From assembly GCF_025698545.1 (NCBI RefSeq), contig NC_068570.1, positions 682,001 through 746,000 on the forward strand: a stretch of 64,000 bases of DNA. Reading direction: 5' to 3'. Positions 35,457-48,015 of the stretch are shown here, in pieces (position 1 is the first letter of the stretch; every line of letters begins with the position of its first letter). The notes below the pieces were generated by a model that did no database searches, had not been told where the DNA came from, and saw only the letters and a program-made list of their open reading frames with translations. Origin of the DNA: Gossypium raimondii (taxonomy: Eukaryota > Streptophyta > Magnoliopsida > Malvales > Malvaceae). The position numbers were made by a program, and so were the translations under genes.

Positions 35457-38306
35457 TTATGTCTTGGGTCTTTTCTGGCTGAAAACCTGAGATGCCGATA
35501 GGGAGAATTTCACTTGTTCCGATGCAGCAAAGCCCTTAGCTTCCATCAATTGAAGTATCCTTTGAGCATCTTGCACGAATCCACCTGCACAAAGTGCAGT
35601 TATAATTCTCTCAAACTCACAGGGACCTAGTTCATCTTTCCTAGCTTCCAAAACTCCAACAGCTTGTAGAGCTTTTTTCTCGGATTTAGCCCTCGAGTAC
35701 ATATCACAGAGGCTTACGTGAACCTTTAAAGGAGGAACTTCGCCTAGTTGCGCAATCTTGTCTAGTAACTTTTCGGTTTCGTCAACCAGCTGCAATCTAC
35801 CCAACCAATCCACAAGAACGGTATATGTTTCTATGCCGGGTTCAAAACCGTCCTTCTCTAGCTCCATTAGAAGATTTAAGGCCTTATCTAACAAATTCTT
35901 CTTCTCATAAGCAGCAATCATGTTAGCGGTACACTTGTCATCCGGTTTATGTCCGAGTTTTATCATGTTGTCAAAATTGCTCCTGGCTTGATCATAGTCA
36001 CCGGCTTGCCCGTATGCCTCCACGAGCAATGCAAAATACTCCAAATTGTGTTGAAATCCTGCAAATTGCATGCTGTTCGCAATTCGTCCAGCTCCAACAG
36101 CATCACCTCTACGAGAATAAGACCGAAGCAATGCCATGTAAATCTCTTCCGAGGGTTTGATGTCTCTTGTTTCCATCTCTCTTAGTAATTGCTCGCCCTG
36201 TCGAGGTTCACCAGCATTGATATATGCCATCATCACTGAGTTGTAGACCTTCGTGTCCGGTTGGAAGCCATAGTTCCTCAAGCTTTCAAATGCATCATTA
36301 GCACGGGCAACGTTCCCTACCTTGCTATACATGTGAACAAGAACCGTGATAGTTAAACTATCAGGCATTATACCATTTTCAACCATCTTCCTAAGGATCC
36401 TCTCAACGTCTTCTACACGATCCTCTTTAGCATAGGCATCGATCAGTTTGGTATAGTCACGAACGTTTGTTTGGAAAGACTCTTCACCCAAAACCAGTTC
36501 CATAACCTATAAACATTCAAAATCATAATAGCAAGTTCAGAACCTGTAGCTCAGGTGTAACAAATTTTACAACGCAAATACTTGTACTTACATGTGTTAT
36601 TCAAATAGGACAAGAAGAGAATCATGCATCCAATTAAATATAGCAGATAAACAACTCCTAGAGTGTTTGAACAATAACGTATAACTATAAATGAAAAGCA
36701 TATTTCATGACCTCAGGAAGAAATAAAACAAGATGAAAACATGCACATACATATATATGATATAATATATCACCATACTGATAATCAATAATATGGGATG
36801 TAAATCAAGTAATAACAGGATAAACAACTCCTAGAGTGTTTGAATGATATCATATAACTATAGATGAAAAGCATACTTTCATGACCTCGGAAGAAATAAA
36901 CGGGATGAAACACATGCACATACATACATATATATATGATATACTATATCACCATCTTACCTAGAACAAGAAAAACCCAATACTAATAATCAATAATATG
37001 GGATGTAAATCAAATAATAACAGGATAAACAACTCCTAGAGTGTTTGAACGATAACATACAACTATAAATGAAAAGCATACTTTCATGACCTTGGAAGAA
37101 ATAATACAGGATGAAAAACACACGTACATAAACAAGACAAGAAAACTCGATACTGATAATCAATAACATGGGATTTAAATCAAGCAATAGCAGGAAAGTA
37201 TAGTGCAAGTTATTGTGACATCATGAGGAGAAAAATTATACCTTTAAGTGTATGCCGGGATTTTGTTGTTCCAATTTATCAAGCAAAGTGATCCAGTCAA
37301 CACGAGTAGGTTGCAAAAGTTGTATCCATTCAGCCAAAAGCTGTGAAGGATCATCTTCCTTTTTCAAAGAAAGGATTTTATCCATGACCAATTTGCACTT
37401 CCCAGATATTGGCTTTGGTTCCAGAGGCCAAAGCATTTCCTCTTTCTCATGGATTTTATCAGCCACTGCAGCCCACTTAGGATCCGATAAATCCAGTCCA
37501 TAGATCTTATACTTAATCTTTCCCTTTCTTTTTGGAAGAGAAGCAACCGCAGGTGTATCCTCTGCTGCAACAGCTTGTTCCTTCAAGACATTCCGACCTT
37601 TCTCTTGCTTTCCGGACCTAAAACGTTGCAAACTCTCGTAAAAATCATTCTCCTCCATCTTCTCTTTCGCCCATTTAAACCGTAGCTCCCTCAACAAATC
37701 CCCACGAATCCCAACTTCACCAGCGAACCTACACATTTCTTTCACTTCTTCAGCTTGCAAAAACTGCTTCATTCTCTCCTTCTTCCTCGCCTTCTCCATA
37801 TCCTCCAACACCATATTACTCGCTTCCCATACAGTCTTCCATAAATCTTCGCTAAAATCTTGCGATGGCATCGCCACTTTCAAACCAACCATCCGCTGAA
37901 TACCGCCTTTCTCCATCTCTTCCACAACCTTCTCCACGATAACTAAAAGCATCCCATTAATCGTCTCCTTATCACAATCCGTATACACTTCGGATAACTT
38001 CCCTCTCATTATCCAAACGAATCGAGATAAGAACTCTTTCGTAGTCCCATCATCCTCATCCTCAGAATCACTGGACACAACATTTGCTTCAACACTAGCA
38101 TAACTTAGCTTAGTTTCTCTGGTTAAGTGAATACATCTAATAAAAGGGGAAATGGGTTTAGGGTTTTTAATATACGCAGAGCTTTGAACACCACTTATTG
38201 GATGGAGGGAAGTAGATATTGCGGCTGATATTGTAGAAGCTGGTTTTGGACTTAATTTTGATATATGATTGATTGATTTCCTAAAAATTAGATGCTTCAA
38301 ATTCAT
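35457..38306 (-). CDS. Pentatricopeptide repeat protein, NFD5-like
   Basis: Two exons on the minus strand, 38306-37242 and 36506-35457, with a GT-AG intron in phase 0, encode 704 residues. The N-terminal half (exon 1) starts with a Ser/Lys/Arg-rich, hydrophobic mitochondrial-like leader. It continues with a charged region (KARKKERMKQFLQ, EVKEMCRFAGEVGIRGD, KIYGLDLSDPKWAAVADKIH). Exon 2 is a run of about eight 35-residue P-class PPR motifs (for example DYTKLIDAYAKEDRVEDVER, VYNSVMMAYINAGEPRQGEQ, ETYTVLVDWLGRLQLVDETE). No E, DYW or SMR domain follows. PPR proteins bind organelle RNA. The bipartite layout matches, from memory, Arabidopsis NFD5 (At1g19520), needed for nuclear fusion in gametophytes; gene neighbours support this. 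Exact orthology is not proven. Confidence 0.9.
36641..37200. repeat. Tandem repeat, three copies, in the PPR gene intron
   Basis: Three head-to-tail units of roughly 170-205 bases start at about 36651, 36825 and 37030. Each begins AACTCCTAGAGTGTTTGAA and contains ATGAAAAGCATA, TTTCATGACCT and GATAATCAATAA or ACTAATAATCAATAA. The middle unit is the longest. They fill most of the 735-bp intron (36507-37241). Confidence 0.85.
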
Positions 38307-38690
38307 ATTTAATCAGCAATTGAAACCAAAAACCCTATGCCGAATTCCTCAAAAACTTAGAAACGATCAAGCAAAATACCAGTGCAATTACCTGAGAGAT
38401 AAACGATCAGTGATGAAATGAAGCAAGCGATTAAGCGAGAAGAGCCACTCTGTTTGGTTCTCGGGAAAATAAGAACGGAAAACTAGCCGAGAAAAAAGGG
38501 TATAGGCATAGGTTGCCCTGAAAGTTAAGTGTTGAAATGGACGGCTAAGATTTTAAGGGTTTAGTGGAGGGACTGATAAGAAAGGGGAAAGATTATTAGG
38601 GTTTTTTTATTAAAAGCATCTCATATAAATTAATTATTAAAAAAATAGTTTTCATAGGTCAAATTCCGCAATTAGACCATGTACTTTGTG

Positions 38691-39022
38691 GCTAAAAGTA
38701 CTATAGAGGCCCCTGTATTAGGAGTTGGATTAGATTTTATCCCTTCTACTTAAAGAATGAGTAAACTAATTTTCATCCATTTTTACTGTTAAAACTGACA
38801 TTCGTACATCAACATGAGATACATATGGCATGCCATGTGTCATTGCTTGATTATTTTGTCAGTCACATCAGTTTTTAACAATACAAATGGATGAAATTGT
38901 TAATATAAATAACAAATTTGTTTTCTAGTCTAACTTATAGGGACTAATTTACTCATTTCTTTATTAGAGGGAGGCAAAATGCAACCTGACTCTTGGTGCA
39001 AGGGTCCCATCGTACTTTTATC
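38691..39022. mobile_element. Mutator-like MITE
   Basis: The left end reads GCTAAAAGTACTATAGAGGC and the right end GTCCCATCGTACTTTTATC, drifted forms of the family termini. The flanks GTACTTTGTG and ATGCTTTGTG agree at eight of ten bases, consistent with a 10-bp target duplication. Confidence 0.75.
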
Positions 39023-39034
39023 ATGCTTTGTGTA

Positions 39035-39480
39035 AATTTTGGATTTAGTGCTTGTACTTTAATTTGGTCATTTTCAATCCTTGGTACTTTTAGAATTTGA
39101 AAATTCTAGTAGCCAAATGATAACTTTTAAACTCATTATGTTATGTTATTTTCAAATTTTAATGTGTACAACATATTGTCGAATATGTAATGCTATGTCA
39201 CCTAGTTATTTTCATATATTCCTCACAAAAATTCAGTATATAGATTTACTGATAATCATTTGCATTATGACATGAATTTCAAATTCAAAAAATATAGCGA
39301 CTAAGAATAATCCAATCAAGAACATAGACTAAATCTATAACTTTAAGCATAATAAAATTAATAGCATACTTTAACCAAATAGATTTAATTGTTACCATTT
39401 GGTCAGACTAAAATTTCAAATTTTGAAAAGAATAGAACTAAAATTGATCAAATTAAAGTACAAATACTAAATCCATAACT
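39035..39480 (+). repeat. Dispersed repeat, copy 1
   Basis: Text such as TGGATTTAGTGCTTGTACTTTAATTTGGTCATTTT and CAAATGATAACTTTTAAA resembles 47365-47757 in the same orientation. Both end near AAATTTCAAA-TTGAAAAG. The outer parts are complementary, so this is probably another fold-back family. Confidence 0.55.
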
Positions 39481-41270
39481 TACCCAAAGTATAATGTCTA
39501 ATAGTAGAATTTGACCTTTTCTTATAGCTAAAAATCGGATAAGTGGTTAAACAGGTCAGATGGTTCTTGGTTTGGCTGTTGGTACAAAAATAAATAAAGA
39601 AAGAATTGAAAATCATGAAAATTATATAATAAAAAATATTCAACCAATTCAATTGTCATTTTTTTTCTCAATTTCTGATTTTCATTTATTCCAAGCAATT
39701 CGTTAAAGATTTATTCAACCTCTTCGTTTGGACTAACAAATCAATTGATTTCTAATGTAATTGATCTAGGTCCAATTTTGTTTCAATAACACTTATAGCA
39801 ACATGAAAAATTATATTGAATTAATATAAATTAACTATGTTTACTATTAAATGTAAAACAAATCTATGAAAAACAACCGTAAATTTTTTTGGGTGAATTA
39901 CAATAACAGGGCAAAACTTGAACAACAAATACGACTAGTGCGAATCAAGCCCATGCCACATTTGGACGGTGAACACCCTTAATTATCCAGTCATCACATG
40001 GAAAAAACTAGCAATTTTAACATTTTGGTTTAGGCTTACATATAAAAAAAAAACCCTTAAAAATGTAAAAAAAAAAAATCAATTTAACCATTATATTAAA
40101 TTCACATTTAATTAAGCCTCTCTTGTTAATTAAAATAATCAATTAAGTCCCTCCATTAATGGTTTCTGTTATTGACCATGTTAACTGTTAAAATAAATTG
40201 ACGATTAAATTATATATTTTTATAAGAGTTAAAATGCATTTTTACCCTAGATATTGAGTAGCTTGAAAACTCATGACTAGTATCTACTCCCTTAATGGGT
40301 CTAATGGACACAAAGGGTTAGTGATTGGGCTCACTCCAATGAATATATTGGGCAACAACAAAAAAAAGCAATTTCACCTTATATTTGTTTATATTTTTAT
40401 GGTTTTCAAAAGAACTTAATTGAAATTTTAACATTTTGGGGGCTAGGGCATTGCCTCCCCCCCCCCTCCCTTCCCCTGTGATAATGGTACTTTGCTTTAT
40501 ATTCGATATATACAACCGATCAAATCACCAATTTTCAATTTAATTATTTAATTGTTCAATTTGGTCTGGTTCTAACATCACTGTCGGTCCAAACATCTTT
40601 GGAATAATGTGTGAAATTTGAAGCTTCCATTTAAAATGGATCTTTTTCTTATAGAAAACTCAAATCTAAAAACTCAAATCAAGGTTTTTAGATCTGAATT
40701 AATGGTCAAATCAGTTAAACCACCGATTCTCAATCTGATTGGTTTGTTTGGTTCAATTAATTAAATAATAAAATCATAAAAATTAAAAATATATTTACAA
40801 AATAGAAAAAGTTGGTTCGACCGATTTTATTGCCTAGTTTAATCAATCCATACCGATTGCCTGATCAATTGGTCCAACCCTTTATTTTGGATCAATACTC
40901 TGGTCAGCTTTTGGTTCGACTAATCGGTCCAATTCGATTATGAAAATAGTGACCCAAACCCAGAGTTAGTGCTTTAGGTTTGACCCATTATTGTATCCAA
41001 ATATACTATTTTTTTATCCAAATTACCTTTAAAGAATCTCCGAGCTTAAATAGATAACTCGATGTTCTAAGTTTTGTGTAAGAATAATTGACATTAATGC
41101 CTAAATTTAGTATAATATTATTTGTAAGAGTTCCAAGATAAAGTTAATAACACAAAAATTACTTGAGATAGAAGTTATCAACGACTTAGTCGTGTATGGC
41201 CATTTGAAAGCAAAAATTAGTGAAAAATGGCCCATTGAACTCGCCACAAATGCCTCCTCCTAAAAAAACC

Positions 41271-41278
41271 TATAAAGT
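41271..41278 (+). promoter_or_regulatory. TATA box of the secreted-protein gene
   Basis: TATAAAGT lies 91 bases before the start codon at 41362, with a C/T-rich leader (CTTCTTGTTTCTTTTTC) between. The spacing fits a transcription start near 41300 and supports the ATG chosen. The frame that continues upstream through an ATG at 41220 lies before the TATA box. Confidence 0.6.
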
Positions 41279-41361
41279 TGGCTTGATTTTCATCCATTTG
41301 AACCGAGACTCTTCCATTCAACATTTCTTCTTGTTTCTTTTTCAAGCTTTTTTCAAAAACC

Positions 41362-42904
41362 ATGGCGAAGCTTGCTTTGGTTGTGGTATTCTTTTTGGGT
41401 CTTGTCCTTTCAACTCAAGGAGAATTCACCCAATTCGATGGCTTCGCCGGAAGTGTGTTAAGCTCTGCAGAAGATGAAGCTGAGAGTGCCAAAGGGTCGT
41501 TGTTCCAGATGTTTTCCCCTGATATAAACAAGGTTACTACAGAAGTCAAAGGTGCGGCCGACACCTTATCGACCTCCGGAACAGATGCTGCCAATATCAT
41601 GAAAGAGAATGCTGAGTCATGGGTTGATACATTTTCCCCTAATGCCACCCCGGGCCCGTCTGCCGATAATCCGAAGAAGTCATCATGGACTGGTTGGATC
41701 ACAGACAGGCTCAGGTAAAGACTATATTAAATCTATTCACGAGTAGGGTCGAGTTGGGTTACAGATAGAATAGAGAATGGAAGGTTTAGTCAATTCAATC
41801 GGTGACAAATAATTAAAAAAAAACTAGATTTTTTTTGAATAATCTCATTATAGGTTCTTATTATATTTGCTTGCTCTATTTAAGACAATGTTTAGAATTA
41901 AGCATAGCTCCTACCCAACCTATAAATAGGAGGATAATACACTTCAGCGCACTCAAACCCACGTCCCTCTGCATTGGCAACAATGCCCATGCCAATTAAG
42001 TTAAAACTCAATAGGAAAAAATAGCTAGAACCATAAAAAATCCTTTTTTAATTATGTTTATTTTTAATGAAAATTTTAGATTTTTTTCTATGTTTATATT
42101 TGATTTTTTTAATTAAGCTAAAACTCAATAGGAAAAAATAGCTAGAACCATAAAAATTATTTTTAATGAAAATTTTAGATTTTTTCAATGTTTATATTTG
42201 ATTTTTAATTTTAATATTTTTGAATTTTTAATATATTGATTTTTATTTTTAAAATGGTTGAACCAAGAACTAAATATCTAACCGATTCAACCTCTTATAA
42301 CATTGGGCTTGATTCTGAAAAAAATTCTATGTTTAAACTTGAAATTGACTCGACTTGATGCCGTTTTTACTTTTCATATATTACAAAATATTAAATAAAT
42401 AAAATTTAAATACAAAATTATTATTCTTTAATTTGAGTTCAAGTCAAGCTAGCACAATATTAAAAAAAAATATTGTCCATGCTTGACCTAAGCAAGGTTG
42501 AACCTGCCAAAGTGGATTGATTGTTCGACACATGAACATATATTTAAGAGTGAAGCAAAAAATTCTATGTCAAGGATCGAGACAAAATTTTGAAATAAAA
42601 GGAAAAAATTGAGTTAAAATGACTTAAATTATCATTTTTTTAATAATGATGAAATTATAATTTTTTTCATTTAACCAAAGGATCAAGACTTTTGTCTACC
42701 CCTAACTTCGCCCTTGAAATATTATGTATATGAAAAAATATATAATTCCTTACTCATATTTATTATATCATAATTGATTTTTGTTTCTACTTTAGGGGCA
42801 TTGGGCTAATGCCTTCCAATGACTCAAAGAAAGAGGCAAACAATTTGGCTTCGACTCCGGCTATGGCACCAGGACCTGCCTTTGCACCCATTGTATTTGG
42901 TTAA
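41362..42904 (+). CDS. Small secreted protein of unknown function
   Basis: Two exons, 41362-41714 and 42796-42904, joined by a 1.08-kb GT-AG intron in phase 2, encode 153 residues. Residues 1-20 (MAKLALVVVFFLGLVLSTQG) form a clear signal peptide with likely cleavage before EFTQ. The mature part is Ser/Ala/Asp-rich without cysteine, includes two F/S-P-N/D pieces (MFSPDINK and TFSPNATPGP) and an NAT glycosylation site. It ends in an Ala/Pro-rich tail (TPAMAPGPAFAPIVFG) that resembles arabinogalactan-protein glycomodules. A strong TATA box and an ATGGC start context support expression. I do not recognise the family. A cell-wall or apoplastic protein is the simplest inference. No GPI-anchor signal is evident. 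Confidence 0.75.
41997..42200 (+). repeat. Short tandem duplication in the secreted-protein gene intron
   Basis: A stretch of about 42 bases ending in GCTAGAACCATAAAAA occurs at 41997 and again at 42117, followed in both by TTTTTAATGAAAATTTTAGATTTTTTC. The unit is about 120 bases. Just before it, 41910-42010 is a dispersed repeat also found near 6460, 8820 and 53130. Confidence 0.7.
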
Positions 42905-43131
42905 GATGGGATTAATATAAACCAAACTATTATCAATAAGTGCTGGATGCAGGGGTAAAACACACTGCAATTTTAAGGAGAGAATTTGTGTTCAAGCCCT
43001 GGAAATAATGTTTTTGAGAAAGGCAACTATGAATCCTAAAAGGATTAGTCTTCATAGACCATGAAGCAGATATGGAAGATACATTGGTTTTTCAATAGAA
43101 AAAGCCTTCAGTGTAATAGTATTTGAAAGAA

Positions 43132-43263
43132 ATACATACATACATACATACATACATACATACATACATACATACATACATACATACATACATACATACA
43201 TACATACATACATACATACATACATACATACATACATACATACATACATACATACATACATAC
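43132..43263. repeat. Perfect (ATAC)n microsatellite, 33 units
   Basis: 132 uninterrupted bases of the tetranucleotide ATAC, followed after a short break by a few further TACA units to about 43300. Long MYVC or HTYI frames on both strands here are products of the repeat, not genes. A run this long and perfect should vary in length between individuals. Confidence 0.97.
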
Positions 43264-46200
43264 GTAATAAATACGCACGTATGTACATACATACATACAA
43301 ACATTGTTTGATTTTTTTAATGGTTGATAGAGGTAAAGTGTAATACCTGACGCTATGTAAGTTTCTTTAGGAATAAAAAATGTCATTATAATTGTTATAC
43401 TTATATCTCGTGAGCTCACTTTGCATCCTTGAGACTTCATAGGTTAACGCCCTTGACTAAGAAGAATCACCTTGTGAACTAAACACTTTTGCGAGCCCAA
43501 GACCTCGTAACTCTATACCATTGGGACTACATGCCTAAAATGGATGAGGTACATCATATATGCCACTCACAATCTCACATGTCACATATATATATTCCCT
43601 TGACAAGACAGTCTATATCTACGGTGACAAGGTATCAATAAGTTGGCTAAAATATAGGAAGTCTAAAACTAATACATAGGTGACACATGACACCTTAGGA
43701 ATGATTAGATACAACCCCTTAAAAGTTTATAATCATCAAGATAGAAGGCCAATACACTCTCTCCTTTGATATTCTCAACTCTCTTATCCCCTCCCCTTTT
43801 TTTTTTTTTCTCAATCCTCTATGAGTACTCACATTTCAATATCTTAATTTTTCTATAGCTCTTTGCTTTCCGAGTGAACTATCACAAAGCATCACTACTT
43901 CGTCTTTGTATCAACAATAATCATATATTTATAATTAATTAATTAAATTATTCACTAAAATACAATTTTTCCATTTGAGGGCCCTCTAAATTTACCCTTA
44001 ACTTTCATATATCCATTATTTAAATTCATTTTTTTGACGTTACAACTAGCTATATCAACAATTACAATGAGAATCATTAATGAAGTTCTGACAATATTGG
44101 CAAAAGCTAAAGCGCTTGGGTTTTAATCCCACTATGTACAAAGACTTATACCTATGAATTTTGAATGACTACTCGAAAAAAACCTCAAAAAATGCTTAAT
44201 ATGAATCTAAACTCGAAATAACTTAAACGCAAAATTATTTGAACCCTAATGATGTGGAAGTCCTGGATCAAATCAAGCCCCCAAACACTCAACTCGAGGT
44301 AAACTCAAAAGAATTGGATCTTGAATAAGGAATCTTGGTGTGCAAGTAAGCCTTAATGAATATGAGAATTCAAAACTTAGTTAAACGATGATTTTAAAAG
44401 AGCCTAATCTTGATATTACATATTGTAAGCAAGCTTGTCTAAAATTTAGACAATCTTGAAAGTTAAAGTCTAAGCCTGACTCATATTTTAAGTAGACTTA
44501 ATAATTTACCTAAGCCCATATTTTAAGCCTCGTACTTTTGTCTAAATCCTCTCATTTTTTTAGTAAGCCTTCAAGCTTGGATTAGGTCCATTTAAAAATC
44601 ATCATATTTTATAATACAATACTATTTAAACATTAAAAAATATGTTAACTTGTCTGAAATTAAAATTTTAATAAAAGAAAAACCATCTAAAATATTAAAT
44701 ATTAAATTAAAATTAATATATTTTTAAAAAATAATATGGGCAAGCCTAAAACGGTTATAAGTTAGTCATTTACAAATATGGACTGTTTTGGATAAAATTT
44801 TAGGCTCATATCTCAGGTCAAACTAGGTTTAACCAAATATAAAGTGTACTAATGTCATACATAGGCTCGACATAAACCCAGCCTAACCCGACCCAAGGAT
44901 ATTTTCTTTTTAAACTCTTAACTTATGCTTAATCGAACTCTTGTATTTATATTTCTTTTTAAATATATATTTATTTAGTTTGGATATCCGATATCTTGTA
45001 GTTACATGGTCCTAACTAAAATTGAAGTTGAATCCGATCAAACTCTTAAATAAGGAGCAATAGTCTCTCAACATTGTTTTCACTATCCACAAAATGAATA
45101 TCAAATTCATTACCACTCAATCCATATAGCTTTAAATTTTTTGTTTCCAAAAGAGTTAATTGCACCAAACATCCCCAAACTGGTGTTCAAGCATTAAAAC
45201 AATCTAATTACATCCTCAAACTATCAATGTTAAATAAACAATATCTTTTGTTACTAAAATCATTAATTTAACTGTTAAATGAGACATTATATCTTATGTG
45301 ATATAATTTAAAATGAAAATTTTAAAGAAAAATGTATGTTGTAAAAATCTTGATTTTGAGGTTTTCAAAACTTTTATAGAAATTATCGTTCACTCTCTCT
45401 TTTTCTTCGTTTTACTTTATTTTTAATTTTTAATTTTAAAAGCCATGCAACAACATTTTACTTTTCTTTAAAATTTTCATTTTAAGTTATATCGTACAAG
45501 ATTTTACGTGCCATTTAATAGTTAAATTAACAGATTTCAAGAATTGAAGAACCCGATTGATATAGTCTCAATAGTTTGAAGATATAAATAGACTAATTTA
45601 AAATTTAGGAATTTCAGTGCAATTAAATCTTTAATATATATATATACACATATATATAATTTCAATAATTCCAAATACTGATGACGATTTGGCGAGCACG
45701 TGCTTAACAACAAAAGTAGGACTATCATTGACTCTCCCCCTTTTAGTTTGTTTCTCTTCTTGAAGCTATTTTTTTTTCTTTTAATTATATAGGAGAAAAA
45801 AATAATTTTTGAGTTTTTTCAACTATTTATGATAATCTAATTCGATATTAATTTTAGATTTTGATTTATTTTACTTATTTTGATAAAATTTATTTTATTT
45901 ATAGTTTTAAATATTATTTGATAAATTTCAAAATTTGTTTTTCAATGAAAATGACTTATATATATATTTTTTTTCAAAAATAATTTTTATATAAATTTTA
46001 CGTTTTTCATTATTTTAAATATAAAATATTTATTTTTACTCAATAAAAATAAAATTATTTCTATTTAAATAAAACAAAATTCAATGACCGGTAGTTGGAA
46101 TTCCAAAATGGAACAACAAGGGATACCATTTCAAATTGTTCCAAAAGAAATAAATAAATTATTTATTTATTTATTTATTTTGATTTGGTTGGTAGGATTT

Positions 46201-46484
46201 GCATTGTTGGGTATTTTTATTGCCACGAGATAATTGAAAATGTTGGTCAATAAATTTATAAATTTATTTGATTAAAATATGCTTTTAAGTTTTTATAGTT
46301 TTTACATTTGAAATTTATTGTTTAAAAATTTTAATTTAAAATTTAAGTTAAATCATTAATATTTTAAAATAAAAATATAATCATTCTATAGTTACGTAAC
46401 AAAGACGTTATGATTATAATAAACTTGAATTTAATAAAAGATATTAACAGTATTGATAATTGGTCTGATATTTTTTTTTGGTGA

Positions 46485-46600
46485 ATTACAATAGGAGGGC
46501 AAAGCCCTAACAATAATACAACTAGCGCGACTCGAATTCAGGTCACATCTAGAGCGGTGAACACCCTAATGGTTAAGCCAACACACGGGGTTGTTGAACT
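46485..46600 (+). repeat. Dispersed 110-base repeat
   Basis: GGTGAATTACAATAGGAGGGCAAA, then ACAACTAGCGCGACTCGAA, then GGTGAACACCCTAA match the copy at 39895-40005 with the same order. The sharp GC-rich text in AT-rich surroundings suggests the end of a recently active transposon. Confidence 0.6.
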
Positions 46601-47364
46601 TACATTTTAAATCTGAAAAAGGAAAAAAAAATTCTTCAGATAAAAATAAAATCACTAAATTTCAAAAAAGTAGAGAGAATTAACCAATTTAATTTATAGT
46701 CCCATGGCACCTAACATATTATCACGTGGATGTATATATTAGAATCTAACTAATTTAAGGTTTATTATAATTTTAGTCTCTCCATTCTATTAAAGTTTAG
46801 GATTTAACTTTTTTCTTTAAGTTACTATAATTTGGTCCCTTTTATGTTATTAATAGCTCTAATGTGATGACATGAAAATTTATTTTGTTGTTGTTCGTCA
46901 CACAATTAAAATCACGTGAAATTTTAATTAATCAAGTTTAACATGTTTAATGTTGTCCTTTTAAAAATACACGTAGTCACTTTATCACTACAACTAACGA
47001 TATTAACAATTTGAATATACTGATAACATTATAAAATTGATAGATTAAATTATACCAAATTAAGGTAGAGAGATTAAATCTCAAAGTTCGCATATTAAAG
47101 GGACTAAAACCATATTTAGACCTAAAGTTAAGTTCCATTTTAACGGAATCAACTAATCGTATTATAAATTTGGAAATTATTAATAATATTATAAAAGTAA
47201 ATTACTGAATTATATTGAATTAAAGCAAAATAATTAACCAATATAACATTGAATATAATATTATTGGGAAGAGTAATTACGAAACCTCAAAATATTAATA
47301 AAAGTCAACGTGGTAAAGGAATTAAAACCATAATTATCAAGTTTCTAAAGAGATTAGCAAGGTT

Positions 47365-47757
47365 AGATTATGCTATTAGTCCTTTTACTTTATGAAAGTT
47401 GTGGATTTAGTTCATGTACTTTAATTTGATCATTTTAGTCCTTGTACTTCTCGAATTTAAAAATTTTGTCATCACCAAATGATAATTGTTAAATTCATTA
47501 AGTTTTGCTATTTTCAAAATTTGATGCAACAAACATATTATCATATGTGTAATGACATATCTACTTGTTAATTAACAATGTCATTTAAGTTAATAAAGAA
47601 ATTTGAATTTGAAAAGTATAAGGACTTAGAATGATATAATTGGAGAATCTAGACTAAATTTACAACTATACACATAGTACAGGACTACTACATGAATTTA
47701 AATAAACGAATTTAACTGCTAATATTTGGATCGTAATTAAAATTTCAAAACTTGAAA
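47365..47757 (+). repeat. Dispersed repeat, copy 2
   Basis: Related to 39035-39480. It begins TTAGTCCTTTTACTTTATGAAAG and ends AATTTCAAAACTTGAAAAGTA; the outer segments are roughly complementary. No coding potential. Confidence 0.55.
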
Positions 47758-48015
47758 AGTACCCAACTATGATTCTTTTTTCTTTTTTGATCACTCAACT
47801 ATGAAAAGTTACAAAATGGTCACCCAACTATTAAATTTTGTCTTTCTTGTTCACCAACTAGATAACGTATAAATGGAAATATCCAAAAATCCAAGATAGT
47901 TGGGTGACAAAAAAGACAAAATTAAATAATTAAGTGACCATTTTGTAAATTTTCATAATTGAATAACCAAAAATGAAAGAAAACATAATTAAGTAACTAT
48001 TAATGTAATTTACCA
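47758..48015. mobile_element. Fold-back MITE-like element
   Basis: ACTCAACTATGAAAAGTTACAAAATGGTC on the left is complementary in drifted form to GTGACCATTTTGTAAATTTTCATAATTGA on the right. It belongs to the same family as 21540-21872. Confidence 0.6.

Larger units (their letters stand above)
38307..41361. other. Intergenic stretch with repeats
   Basis: No gene is seen. Contents: short leader and promoter of the PPR gene (38307-38550); MITE at 38691-39022; dispersed repeat at 39035-39480 related to 47365-47757; a 110-base repeat at 39895-40005 related to 46485-46600; a poly-C tract near 40460; a dispersed GGTTCGACCGAT-type repeat at 40500-40960. The last 140 bases hold the promoter of the secreted-protein gene. 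Confidence 0.5.

Noticed and set aside
41220..41361. Upstream ATG at 41220 near the secreted-protein gene
   Set aside because: It lies before the TATA box and in another frame; the ATG at 41362 opens a textbook signal peptide.
43052..43440. Long MYVC and HTYI reading frames on both strands
   Set aside because: They are translations of the (ATAC)n microsatellite and have no other protein features.
43430..43800. Possible LTR or gene in the more GC-balanced stretch after the microsatellite
   Set aside because: No inverted TG/CA ends, duplication or coding frame could be identified.
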